From contig NZ_JALLAN010000016.1 of the NCBI RefSeq assembly GCF_023062595.1, positions 62,001-126,000 on the forward strand: a stretch of DNA of 64,000 bases, in the 5' to 3' direction. Each line of letters begins with the position of its first letter. Positions within the stretch are counted from its first letter, which is position 1. A program made the position numbers and the translations under genes. Shown here in pieces: positions 26,651 to 35,108 of the stretch. Origin of the DNA: Arthrobacter rhizosphaerae (GTDB taxonomy: Bacteria; Actinomycetota; Actinomycetes; Actinomycetales; Micrococcaceae). The notes beneath the pieces are model-generated. The model was not told the DNA's origin, did no database searches, and was given only the letters and a program-made list of their open reading frames with translations.

Positions 26651-27735
26651 TGCGAACGATATCCGCCGTTCTTGCGAACAGGTCTGTGCGCGCCAGCCTC
26701 ATAGCAGTGGTGGCCATCGCGCTGATCGTTGCACCGCTCATCCTCCCGGCGTTTACGAACCAGACACTCGTGCGCATTGGCGTGTATGCCGTTGCAATAT
26801 TGGGCCTGAACATCGTGATGGGGTACACGGGGCAAGTGAACCTTGGGCAGATCTTCTTCGTCGGGCTCGGGGCGTATGTGGCCGCTTACGGAGTCAATCA
26901 CGACTGGAACATCCTCCTGGTATTCGTTGCGGCCTGCGTGATTCCGGGCATTGTTGGGCTGTTTGTGGCCTTGGCGGCAGCGCGGCTCGGTGGCCTTGCG
27001 ATCGCCATGGTCACCATCGCCTTGCCGATCGTAGGCGTCCCACTGGCTAAGCGCCTTGATGAGTTCACGGGCGGGTCCCAAGGCACCTCAGCCCGTTTTA
27101 CGGACGCGCCTGACTGGTCCGGGCTGTACAACGACCAGTGGCAGTTCTACATAGTGCTGCTGGTGACCGCCGCCGCATTCCTGCTGGCCCGCAACCTCGT
27201 CCGAGGCAGATACGGACGGTCTTTCGGTGTTGTTCGGGAGAATGAAGCAGTAGCGGCGTCCATGGGCATCTCGCCATACCGCACCAAGGTGCTCGCGTTC
27301 ACGGTGGCGTCGATATTCGGAGGGGCAAGCGGCTTCCTTTACCTCGCCGCCGTACAGTACACCTCGCCCGAGACCCTCAGCTTCGGCCATTCCATCAGCC
27401 TCGTGGCCGCGATGGTCATCGGCGGCGCGGGAAGCATCACAGGGGCACTGATCGGCGGTGCTTACTACGTTTTCGTACCTCAGCTGACTAACGCCATCGA
27501 TCCCAACCTGACCGCCATCAGCCAGGGCGCTATTCTCCTCGCGGTGCTCTTCCTGTTGCCCCAGGGGCTGGTCAGCCTTCCAAGAGTGATCCGTCGGCTG
27601 GCGCGACGGCGGACCGCTCCCTCCACACCATCGGGGAAACCCCCGCAGAACTCTCCTGTGCATCATCCGACTACTGAAGCCGCCGTGCGGGAGGGACTCG
27701 AAACACAGAGAGGCAAGATCGATCATGAAGATTAG
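26650..27735 (+). CDS. Branched-chain-type ABC transporter permease (LivM-like)
   Basis: 361 residues. Around ten hydrophobic segments; 'LGLNIVMGYTGQVNLGQIFFVGLGAYVAAYG' is the LivM signature and 'NEAVAASMGISPYRTKVLAFTVASIFGGASGFLYL' the coupling loop. A C-terminal hydrophilic tail of about 45 residues ('RRLARRRTAPSTPSGK') extends beyond the usual end. It overlaps the LivK-like gene by 11 bases. Confidence 0.92.
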   Translation: MRTISAVLANRSVRASLIAVVAIALIVAPLILPAFTNQTLVRIGVYAVAILGLNIVMGYTGQVNLGQIFFVGLGAYVAAYGVNHDWNILLVFVAACVIPGIVGLFVALAAARLGGLAIAMVTIALPIVGVPLAKRLDEFTGGSQGTSARFTDAPDWSGLYNDQWQFYIVLLVTAAAFLLARNLVRGRYGRSFGVVRENEAVAASMGISPYRTKVLAFTVASIFGGASGFLYLAAVQYTSPETLSFGHSISLVAAMVIGGAGSITGALIGGAYYVFVPQLTNAIDPNLTAISQGAILLAVLFLLPQGLVSLPRVIRRLARRRTAPSTPSGKPPQNSPVHHPTTEAAVREGLETQRGKIDHED

Positions 27736-28984
27736 AAACAAGCCGGGCGGGGTGCTCGGTATCGTCGCGGCGGCGTCGATCGTCGCGCTCTCCCTTTCAG
27801 GCTGCGTCCGGGACGGGGCCGGCCAGGGTGGTGGCGGCTCTTCTACGAGCCCAGGCATCACCGACACGTCCATCACGCTCGGCGTCACGACTCCGCTCAG
27901 CGGCCCGACTGCGGGGCCCGGAACCTGCACCGTTGCGGGTCTTGCAGCCTACTTCGGAGCTGTGAACGCCGCCGGTGGGGTGCAATTCGGCGATGGCAAG
28001 AAGCGCACTGTGGACGTAAAGTCCTATGACGACGCCTACGATCCGCAGAAATCGCTGTCTAACTTCCAACAGATGGTGGCCGATAACGTGTTTGCCGTGA
28101 CGTCCGGCCTCGGTACCCCCACCAACCGCGCCTTCCGTGATGCAGCTATCAGCCAAGAGGTACCCCAGGTGCTGGTGATGACCGGTGACCCGCTGTTCAG
28201 CGATCGGGAGGAGAGCCCCTGGCAGCTTGGGTTCGTGCCGATTTACCAGAATGAAGGAGCTGCCTTCGGCAAGCTGCTGGCAGAGTCCGGCGCTCAGCAC
28301 AAGGTCGCGATCCTGTCGCAGAACGATGACTACGGCAAGGGCTACGTTTCGGGCTTCAAGGAAGCCATCGGCGGCGCAGCCAATGTCTCGGTGGTCGGAG
28401 AACTGACGTATGAGGCTACCGACACATCTGTGGACGCCCAGCTCACCCAACTCGCTGCCTCGGGCGCTGACGTCTTCTTCAACGCCATGTCTATCACTCC
28501 GCTGGTGATCTCCTCGCTCCAGAAGGCGCAGCAGATCGGCTGGAAGCCCAGCTGGTTCCTCCCGTCCAATACGTCAAGCCCGACGGCGATCCTCCAGCCG
28601 GGTGGTGCGACGGCATACCCGGGCATCTACTCGGTTTCCTTCTCCAAGGCACCGCAGAGCCCGGCCTTCGCCAAGGACGCCGACGTGGTCAAGTTCCTGG
28701 CGGATCTCAAGCAGTACGGCAACTACCCGGACATGCCGGCGTTCCCGCACTGCATGTGGAGCTACATGGTGGGAGCGACGCTTGAGGAAGCGTTCAAGAA
28801 AATGACCGAGCCCAACCGCGACAGCTTCATGACGGCATTGCGGGACATCAAGGGACTGCAGGCTCCCCTGATGCTGGAAGGCACCGCCGTGGACACCACT
28901 ACCGACGGCCAGCCGGCGGTATCTTCGGTTCTTGTCCAGAAGTACGACGGGAGGGGCTACACCACTGCTGAGAAGTTCGGGTAG
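27725..28984 (+). CDS. ABC transporter substrate-binding lipoprotein (LivK-like)
   Basis: 419 residues. Signal peptide with lipobox LSGC (Cys about 27) anchors it outside the membrane. The mature part is a periplasmic-binding-protein type 1 fold of the Peripla_BP_6 group: 'ITLGVTTPLSGPTAGPGT', 'VDVKSYDDAYDPQKSLSNFQQMV', 'KVAILSQNDDYGKGYVSGFKEAIG'. Proteins of this group bind amino acids or, in catabolic islands, aromatic acids. It is the last gene of the importer operon and ends before a strong hairpin. Confidence 0.92.
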   Translation: MKIRNKPGGVLGIVAAASIVALSLSGCVRDGAGQGGGGSSTSPGITDTSITLGVTTPLSGPTAGPGTCTVAGLAAYFGAVNAAGGVQFGDGKKRTVDVKSYDDAYDPQKSLSNFQQMVADNVFAVTSGLGTPTNRAFRDAAISQEVPQVLVMTGDPLFSDREESPWQLGFVPIYQNEGAAFGKLLAESGAQHKVAILSQNDDYGKGYVSGFKEAIGGAANVSVVGELTYEATDTSVDAQLTQLAASGADVFFNAMSITPLVISSLQKAQQIGWKPSWFLPSNTSSPTAILQPGGATAYPGIYSVSFSKAPQSPAFAKDADVVKFLADLKQYGNYPDMPAFPHCMWSYMVGATLEEAFKKMTEPNRDSFMTALRDIKGLQAPLMLEGTAVDTTTDGQPAVSSVLVQKYDGRGYTTAEKFG

Positions 28985-29008
28985 TCAGGCAGAATCCACA
29001 CGCTGGTC

Positions 29009-29034
29009 CTGAGGGGCGCCACGGCGCCCCTCAG
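29009..29034. terminator. Bidirectional hairpin between convergent operons
   Basis: CTGAGGGGCGCC (29009-29020) and GGCGCCCCTCAG (29023-29034) are perfect complements; a usable stem is 10 bp with a 6-base loop. It lies between the importer operon and the end of the oppositely oriented catabolic operon. No T-tract is present. Confidence 0.75.
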
Positions 29035-29047
29035 CCACGGCATCCGA

Positions 29048-30460
29048 CTAAGCCGATTTGTAGTTGGTCCGCCACCCGCCACGGTACGAGGCGCGTGCGA
29101 CAGCGGAGTAGGGCACCGGGCTTACCACCGCCCGCACCTCGGTCTGGACGTGCGGCTCGACGGCGGCCTTGGCGGTACCGCCGTCGGGTTCTCCCCACAC
29201 AACCTTCAATTCTGTGCCTTCGGGAACGTCATGGTCGATGGTGGCCAGCGACAGTGCCTGCCGCTCGTTTGCGCTGTAACCGGTGAACATGGAGTACCCC
29301 ACCACGACGCCGTCCGCGTCGATCACGGAGTCGTAGTTTGCCGAACCGTAGTTGGCGAGCGGCAGGTCAAAGAACTTGTAGCTGGGTCCTTCAGGCTTGA
29401 ACAGCGACGCGAAGATGGACGTGACGTCGTCGCCGTCCCAGGCGAGGGTGACCTTCTTGCGCTGCGAAGCCTGGTCGATCCGCTCCAGAGCGTCGCGTCC
29501 TATGAAGTCATGATCGAACTTCACGAAGGTGCCGTAGCCCAACTCCCACGGGGTGAGGTAATAGTCCTCGATATTCTCGGATACGAACGATCCGGCGAGG
29601 GTTCCGGTTGCCTCGTATCCGTCGGCGGGAAGCCACTCACGGTATCCGCGCTCGGCTTCCCCTGAATAGATGGCCGGCAATGGCGATGGGATCCAGCCGG
29701 ATTCAAGGGTGTTGGATGGATAGGCGCGGGAACCAACAGGCACCAGCCCGAATTCGGCGCCGGCCTCGATGACCGCGTCCCGGATGCGCCCATGGTCGGA
29801 ATACGGCCCGAAGATTTCAAGACCCGGAGCACCTGCCATGCCATGGCGAAGGGTACGGACGTTTGTACCGTCAATGCTCATTGTTGACATGTTGAAGAAC
29901 TTCAGCTGTTCAACAGGGCCGCGGTTGAGTTTTTCGATCACCTGCCAGGCGTTCGGTCCTTGGATCTGGAAACGGTAGTACTGACGGGTGACCGGTTGAC
30001 CGTATGGCCGGGACGGCGAGCGCCGGTCCACGGTCATCTCCAGGTTGGGGTAGCCTCCCGTCTGGCCTTGGTAGAGGAGCCAGTTAGCTGCCGGTGAGCG
30101 TCCAACGTACACATACTCCTCCTCTGCCAGGCGGAAGAGGATGCCGTCGCCGATGACGTGTCCGGACTCCGTGGTGGGCACGTACTGCTTCGCCCTGTTG
30201 ACCGGGAACACCTCGGTGGAGTTGATGGCCGTGGCTGAAATCAGCTTGATCGCATCGGGGCCCTTCATAAACAGATTGTCCATGTGATGGGACTGGTCGA
30301 AGAGCACGGCCGTCTCGCGCCACGCCGTCTGCTCCTTGATCCAGTTCTGGAAATCGGCCGGGACCACCGGATAGATATACGACCCGATCTGCGAATTGCG
30401 GAGCAGGTCCACTGCGCCGCGGGACGAATCAAGGACTTCCTGCAGATTCCTGGGTGCCAT
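29048..30460 (-). CDS. LigM/DesA-like tetrahydrofolate-dependent aromatic O-demethylase (paralogue 2)
   Basis: 470 residues from ATG 30460; AAGAGG stands six bases upstream, so the in-frame TTG at 30466 is not needed. GcvT-fold protein of the LigM/DesA branch: 'YIYPVVPADFQNW', the D55-Q-S-H-H-M block, 'PVEQLKFFNMSTMSIDGTNVRTLRHGMAG' and 'ESGWIPSPLPAIYS'. Over the first 60 residues I count 42 identities with paralogue 3, without gaps. It is the last gene of the seven-gene operon 36560-29048, directly after the MetF-like gene, which oxidises the 5-methyl-tetrahydrofolate that such enzymes make. Confidence 0.87.
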   Translation of the reverse strand: MAPRNLQEVLDSSRGAVDLLRNSQIGSYIYPVVPADFQNWIKEQTAWRETAVLFDQSHHMDNLFMKGPDAIKLISATAINSTEVFPVNRAKQYVPTTESGHVIGDGILFRLAEEEYVYVGRSPAANWLLYQGQTGGYPNLEMTVDRRSPSRPYGQPVTRQYYRFQIQGPNAWQVIEKLNRGPVEQLKFFNMSTMSIDGTNVRTLRHGMAGAPGLEIFGPYSDHGRIRDAVIEAGAEFGLVPVGSRAYPSNTLESGWIPSPLPAIYSGEAERGYREWLPADGYEATGTLAGSFVSENIEDYYLTPWELGYGTFVKFDHDFIGRDALERIDQASQRKKVTLAWDGDDVTSIFASLFKPEGPSYKFFDLPLANYGSANYDSVIDADGVVVGYSMFTGYSANERQALSLATIDHDVPEGTELKVVWGEPDGGTAKAAVEPHVQTEVRAVVSPVPYSAVARASYRGGWRTNYKSA

Positions 30461-30524
30461 GATCAACCTCTTTTTCTGTATCGGTTTGTTGTTCTCGCTG
30501 TCCGTTCACGACGGCGATGCCTCC

Positions 30525-31418
30525 TTACTCCTGCCCGGCCATAAAGCGCCGAGCCCAGTCGGCAGTCTCGGTCAGGCCGCCGAAGGTGTAGAAATGAAGC
30601 CCGACCTGTCCCCGAAGGCCTGGTCCCTGACCCGTGGAATGATCGGCAAGTACCGCGGCAAGATCGTTGACAAAGTTGTCCGGCCCGGCGGTGCCCACGA
30701 GGTTGGTGAGTGAAAAGCCGTACTTCTTCACGATCATGGCATTTGCGCCGACGCCGAAGCGGCGTGCAAAGCCCAGGAGCCGCTTTATCCCCGCCGGTCC
30801 CGGAGTTCCGACGCGGATAGGCGCGCTGATGCCCTTGGCGCGAACAGCCTCGATCCACTCCGCAACGGGATCGGTATCGAACGCGAACTGAGTGAAAATG
30901 ACAGTGTCCAGGCCCTGTTCCCTGAGCGCTGCGTACTTCTCTTCAAGCGCTCGCCACAAGGTCTCATCCGGGATGTCCGGGTGCCCTTCGGGGTACCCTC
31001 CGATTCCGACTTCACGTACTCCGAACTCCTGCAGAAGACCGCTGCGTATCAGCGCTAGTGAGTCGTTGTACGGACCTTCGGGGTGGGCGGGATCACCGCC
31101 GACGGCAAGAACGTGCTCCACGGCGGCGAACTCCTGCAAGCGCCCGAGGAACTCCTGAAGGACCTGCTTGGACTTCAACCGTCGGGCCGAGATGTGAGGT
31201 ACCGGAACGAAGCCCATTTCCCGTGCCGACCTAGCCGCAGCCACACGCATCTCAAGGTCTTCGTTGCCGAGGAACGTCACGTTGATTCTCGTGCCAGCCG
31301 GGATGAGTGTTCGCGCCTGCACGAGAGCGGGGACATCCTTCCCCGTCATCTCCAGCGAGAAGTCCTTCATGAGATCAAGCGAGGCTGCCCGATTGATCGT
31401 CTGTGTACTTTTAGTCAC
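30525..31418 (-). CDS. metF: Methylenetetrahydrofolate reductase (MetF-like)
   Basis: 297 residues, start GTG 31418. TIM-barrel flavoprotein: 'FSLEMTGKDVPALVQA', 'INVTFLGNEDLEMRVAAARSAREMGFVPVPHISARRLKS', 'VEHVLAVGGDPAHPEGPYNDSL', 'VREVGIGGYPEGHPDIPD', 'TVIFTQFAFDTDPVAEWI' and 'PIRVGTPGPAGIKRLLGFARRFGVGA' follow the MTHFR order. In biosynthesis the enzyme makes methyl-THF; beside LigM it is known in Sphingobium to work in the oxidative direction, returning methyl groups from demethylation to methylene-THF. That role is inferred here from the position next to paralogue 2. Confidence 0.88.
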   Translation of the reverse strand: MTKSTQTINRAASLDLMKDFSLEMTGKDVPALVQARTLIPAGTRINVTFLGNEDLEMRVAAARSAREMGFVPVPHISARRLKSKQVLQEFLGRLQEFAAVEHVLAVGGDPAHPEGPYNDSLALIRSGLLQEFGVREVGIGGYPEGHPDIPDETLWRALEEKYAALREQGLDTVIFTQFAFDTDPVAEWIEAVRAKGISAPIRVGTPGPAGIKRLLGFARRFGVGANAMIVKKYGFSLTNLVGTAGPDNFVNDLAAVLADHSTGQGPGLRGQVGLHFYTFGGLTETADWARRFMAGQE

Positions 31419-31473
31419 AAGCCCACGTCCTTTCGGCGGGCCCTGGTGAATCCCTCAATTTTAGCTATGTGCG

Positions 31474-32967
31474 TCACCCGGCGGACAGGGCTTCGGGATC
31501 GAGATGCGCCACTGAGCGGGTGTCCTGGAAGGCCCGAACGCCCTCGATCCCCTGCTCCCGGCCCATGCCGGACTGCTTCATGCCCCCGAACGGAGCACGA
31601 AGGTCCAGCCGCGTGGCCCCATGGTCGTTGACCCAGACGTAGCCGCAGACCAGCCGTCCGCCCACCCTGTTGGCGGACTCGGGATCGGCTGTCCACACGG
31701 AGCCGCAAAGCCCTGACCAGGATTCGTTCGCGGCGCGGACGGCTTCATCCTCGTTATCGAACGGAATGAGCGGAATCACCGGGCCAAACTGCTCCTGGGT
31801 GACTACGCGGAGGGATGGGTCGGGGTTGATCACCAGCGCGGGACGCAGAAAGTTCCCGCTCCGCAGATCCGGATCTTCCGGCAGGGTCCCGAACTCCCTG
31901 ACATCGGCGCCCGCCTCCTTTGCTTCCTCGATGATCTCCGAGACGAAGGCCTTTTGCGCCGATTGGTGCAGGGGTCCCATCGTGGTTCCCTCGTCCAGTC
32001 CGTAGCCGATCACGGCATTTTCCAGCCGGGCGGACAGTCCTGCCACCAGCTCGTCCAGACGCGAACGGTGGACGTAAATCCGTTTCGCTGCCATGCAGAT
32101 CTGGCCTGTGGTGTCGAAGATCGAGGCGTAGAGGCGGTCGAGGTGGGCATCGTCAAGAACGGCATCTCCCAGCACGACGGCGGCATCGTTTCCACCCAGT
32201 TCCAGCGTTACCCGGGTCAGGGACTTCGAGGCCATCTCCATGATGCGCTTACCACCCGAAACGCTGCCGGTAAAGCAGACCTTTGCGACGTCGGGGCTTG
32301 TGATCAGGGCGGACATGTCCGCATCCTTGCCGGTCACAACGTTCAGCACGCCGGGCGGAAGCTTCTCCGCAACTCTCTGCACCACCCGGGTAGTTGCGAG
32401 CGGAGTGGTGGGCGGAGGCTTCACAATCGCAGTGTTGCCGGCAAGAAGCGCGTGTGGCAGTGAAGCGGCGAGGATCGCGATGGGCCAGTTGAACGGCACG
32501 ATGACCGTCACAACACCGAGTGGCTGGTACGCGACGGTAGTGGACACGGGAATGCCCGGCGCCGGCGGGAGCACCTTGGTGGCGTCCACTTCATCGGCGA
32601 GTTCCAGTGCGAGGTTCCACCGAAGCTCGAACACCAGCGAATCGACCCACGCCTCCATCCGAATTTTTCCGTTTTCCTGTGACAGGATGGCGGCATCTTC
32701 ATCCCGGAAGTCTGCGATCCCCTCAAGTGCAGCCCGCATCCGGTCGGCGCGTTCCCGTGCGCTCAGTGCAGCCCATCCGGGGTAAGCCGCTTTGGCGGCG
32801 GCAATCGCGTCGTCGACGTCACCGGGATCCGCCGCTGCCGCGTACCCGACGATCACCCCCGGTTTGCCCGGATCGGCCACCTCCAAGGTGGCGGCAGCCT
32901 GACGCTCGGCGCCTCCGATGTACAGGCCAGTGGTCACTGGCGCCGACGTATTAACTGTGTTGGTCAT
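31474..32967 (-). CDS. NAD(P)-dependent aldehyde dehydrogenase
   Basis: 497 residues of the ALDH superfamily. Transition-state Asn160 in 'VPFNWPI', general base Glu256 in 'VTLELGGND', catalytic Cys291 in 'TTGQICMAAKR', and the NAD loop 'FTGSVSGGKRIME' are all present. It overlaps the dioxygenase gene by 4 bases, so both are made together. It may oxidise vanillin/syringaldehyde to the acid or the semialdehyde formed by ring cleavage; the sequence alone does not decide. Confidence 0.92.
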   Translation of the reverse strand: MTNTVNTSAPVTTGLYIGGAERQAAATLEVADPGKPGVIVGYAAAADPGDVDDAIAAAKAAYPGWAALSARERADRMRAALEGIADFRDEDAAILSQENGKIRMEAWVDSLVFELRWNLALELADEVDATKVLPPAPGIPVSTTVAYQPLGVVTVIVPFNWPIAILAASLPHALLAGNTAIVKPPPTTPLATTRVVQRVAEKLPPGVLNVVTGKDADMSALITSPDVAKVCFTGSVSGGKRIMEMASKSLTRVTLELGGNDAAVVLGDAVLDDAHLDRLYASIFDTTGQICMAAKRIYVHRSRLDELVAGLSARLENAVIGYGLDEGTTMGPLHQSAQKAFVSEIIEEAKEAGADVREFGTLPEDPDLRSGNFLRPALVINPDPSLRVVTQEQFGPVIPLIPFDNEDEAVRAANESWSGLCGSVWTADPESANRVGGRLVCGYVWVNDHGATRLDLRAPFGGMKQSGMGREQGIEGVRAFQDTRSVAHLDPEALSAG

Positions 32968-34004
32968 GATTTCGCACCTTTCTGGGCTGTGCTGACGGAT
33001 TCTTTTGTTTCGTCACTGACGACGTTGGGAGTTCCGTGGGTGTGGAACGTTTCGATGGTCTTCATTCCCCAGGCCTGCCCTTTTTTGCGCTCCTCCTGGG
33101 TCCACTCCACTACCGGGGAGTCGGGGTCCAGCAGGAGTCGGGCGCCGGCGTTCGCGAGTTCAATGCGGTTGCCCCCCGGCTCCCAGACATAAAGGAAGAA
33201 GGTCTGGTTGATCGCATGCTTGTGGGGGCCGGACTCGATGTGGATGCCGTTTTCAAGGAAGATGTCGGCTGCCTTGAGGATGTCCTCGCGGGTATCGGGG
33301 GCGAAAGCGAGGTGGTGCAGCCTGTTGCCGTGCTTGAGCCAGTCGTCCGAATAGACGATGTCGTAGGACTTGTTGTTGAAGTGGAACCACCAGGCGGCGT
33401 AACCGCCGTCGTCCAGCTTGATTCGTTCACTTTCGCGTCCCCGCAGGGCCGTCGCCACGAACTCTCCGTTGGCCACCACGTCCTTGGCGAGGAAGTTAAT
33501 GTGATCCAGCCGCCTTGCATTAACGCCACGGCCAGGAAACGCCGAGGCCTGGTTCTTCAGTGCAGGCTTGTCGTCCGTGGCCACGTACCGCTTGGTTTCG
33601 TAGTAGATCGCCATGTCGTGTCCGTCGGGGTCATGGAAGGCGTAGGCGGGGCCCGTGCCCACTTCGCCGTCCACCCAGCCGATGCCCAGGCCGGTGGCTT
33701 CGATCGCCGCGACCCGCCGCTCAAGCGCCTCCGGACTGGTTGTCCTGAACGTCGTTCGGCCCACGCCCGCGTCAGCGGATGCCGTGAGCTTCAGCGTGTA
33801 CAGCTGATATTCGTCCCACGTGCGCAGGTACACCGATTTTTTGCCGTTGCTGGAGCCGATTCCGGCATCGCCGGGCTCGCCGGTCTCCGCGACTACGCGC
33901 ATGGCGAGCAGATCGCGGAAGAACCACAGGCTCTCGTCAAAGGTCGGCGTCAGCAGCTCCACGTTCCCGAGGTGGGCGACGTCGAACGAGGTGTACTCGG
34001 TCAT
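32964..34004 (-). CDS. Type I (vicinal oxygen chelate) extradiol ring-cleavage dioxygenase
   Basis: 346 residues with two VOC modules, the C-terminal one catalytic. The metal ligands are H168 ('RRLDHINFL'), H230 or H231 ('NRLHHLAFA') and E282 ('GGNRIELAN'), the 2-His-1-Glu triad of catechol 2,3-dioxygenase and homoprotocatechuate 2,3-dioxygenase. The first module has 'VAHLGNVELLTPTFDESLWFFRDLLAMRV'. It would cleave a catecholic ring with O2. Gallate and protocatechuate 4,5-dioxygenases are normally of the unrelated LigB fold, yet the genes around this one handle the product of that cleavage. The C-terminal tail past 300 is hydrophilic and may cover the active site. Confidence 0.9.
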   Translation of the reverse strand: MTEYTSFDVAHLGNVELLTPTFDESLWFFRDLLAMRVVAETGEPGDAGIGSSNGKKSVYLRTWDEYQLYTLKLTASADAGVGRTTFRTTSPEALERRVAAIEATGLGIGWVDGEVGTGPAYAFHDPDGHDMAIYYETKRYVATDDKPALKNQASAFPGRGVNARRLDHINFLAKDVVANGEFVATALRGRESERIKLDDGGYAAWWFHFNNKSYDIVYSDDWLKHGNRLHHLAFAPDTREDILKAADIFLENGIHIESGPHKHAINQTFFLYVWEPGGNRIELANAGARLLLDPDSPVVEWTQEERKKGQAWGMKTIETFHTHGTPNVVSDETKESVSTAQKGAKS

Positions 34005-34028
34005 GGCTTGTCCTCTCCACGGTTCAAT

Positions 34029-35108
34029 TCACAGGCGCGGTCTCGGGAAGACGCGCCCGTCGAAGATCTTCCGCGCCGTGCGGAGGGCTGCCGAGCGGGT
34101 GACAATGAACCCGTCCGGGCTTGAATCGACCGCCACGTCGACGTCGAAGTGGCCGGTGGGGTGTTCGATGCCAAGCGGGGAGCCGGGCGACGGCAGCACC
34201 GCGAGTCCATAACCGATTGACCCTTCGGCAAGCAATCCGGCGCCGACGGTGAGGGCACCCAGTACGCCGATCGACGTATGTACCCGCACCGGCAGGAAAC
34301 TGCGGGTGGCGATGGCGCCGCCAGCGCGCGGCGGGGACAGAAGCACAAGCTTCGGCACCGTTGTATCGGTGACATCTCCCAGGCCCATCATCTTGGCCGC
34401 CTCAACGCGGACCCCTCTCAAGCGGTCTCCCAGACCGCCGTCGGACTCCAGATCGGCAGGCGACTCGTCGCCTCTGAGCCCGAGGTCTGCGGCACGTATC
34501 AGTACTGTCGGCATGCCGTTGTCCACGCACGTTACGTCCACACCGTCCACCCGGTCCAGCACGTTTCCGGACGGGAAGAGTGCTCCCGTTGACGAGCCGG
34601 CTGTTCCCTCGAAGTCGAGCTGGATTGCACCGGCCGTACCGGGAACGCCGTCGATCGCCAGGCCGCCGTTGTAGTCCACCACGCCGTCGGGGGTGGCGAA
34701 CCGGGCAGTGGCGTTGCTGTCCGTGTTGACCATTCGGATGCGCACTTCAGTCTGCTCGTTGCCGGCCTGAATGAGGCCGCGCTCGACCGCAAAGGGGCCA
34801 ACTCCGGCCAGAATGTTGCCGCAGTTCTGGCGGTCGGTCACAAACGCGCTGTCGACGCCCACCTGCAGGAAGAGATAGTTGACATCGGCACCGTTATCAG
34901 GGGACGGTGCGATGACAGCGACCTTGCTCGTAAGGGGATCCGCGCCACCAAGCCCATCGATCTGCCGGGGGTCGGGCGTGCCCATGATTCGCAGCAGCAG
35001 GTTGTCACGTTCCTCGGGGTCTGCGGGGAGGTCGGATGCGAGGAAGAACGCACCCTTCGAAGTGCCTGCGCGCATATACAGGCAAGGGATCCCCTCAACC
35101 GCGGCCAT
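34029..35108 (-). CDS. galD: 4-oxalomesaconate tautomerase (GalD-like, PrpF family)
   Basis: 359 residues from ATG 35108, which has GGAG six bases upstream; the frame is open to 35183 but that part lies within the preceding aldolase gene. PrpF/GalD signatures: 'YMRAGTSKGAFFLASDLP', 'IMGTPDPRQIDGLGGADPLTSKVAVI', 'DVNYLFLQVGVDSAFV', 'QNCGNILAGVGPFAVERGLI' with the conserved N-C-G-N, and 'EHPTGHFDV' near the end. GalD converts the keto and enol forms of 4-oxalomesaconate in gallate degradation. The same family includes methylaconitate isomerase, but the flanking aldolase and hydratase favour the GalD role. Overlaps the aldolase gene by 14 bases. Confidence 0.85.
   Translation of the reverse strand: MAAVEGIPCLYMRAGTSKGAFFLASDLPADPEERDNLLLRIMGTPDPRQIDGLGGADPLTSKVAVIAPSPDNGADVNYLFLQVGVDSAFVTDRQNCGNILAGVGPFAVERGLIQAGNEQTEVRIRMVNTDSNATARFATPDGVVDYNGGLAIDGVPGTAGAIQLDFEGTAGSSTGALFPSGNVLDRVDGVDVTCVDNGMPTVLIRAADLGLRGDESPADLESDGGLGDRLRGVRVEAAKMMGLGDVTDTTVPKLVLLSPPRAGGAIATRSFLPVRVHTSIGVLGALTVGAGLLAEGSIGYGLAVLPSPGSPLGIEHPTGHFDVDVAVDSSPDGFIVTRSAALRTARKIFDGRVFPRPRL

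Noticed and set aside
24284..28984. Importer as a true leucine/isoleucine/valine transporter
   Set aside because: Family match is general; enclosure in the aromatic island and the shared operator in its promoter favour an aromatic acid cargo, though this is not proven.
31452..31470. Fourth copy of the aromatic-island operator before metF (CAATTTTAGCTA)
   Set aside because: Only the left half agrees; the CAATC half is missing.
33036..34124. 362-codon open frame on the plus strand
   Set aside because: Antisense to the extradiol dioxygenase with its full metal triad.
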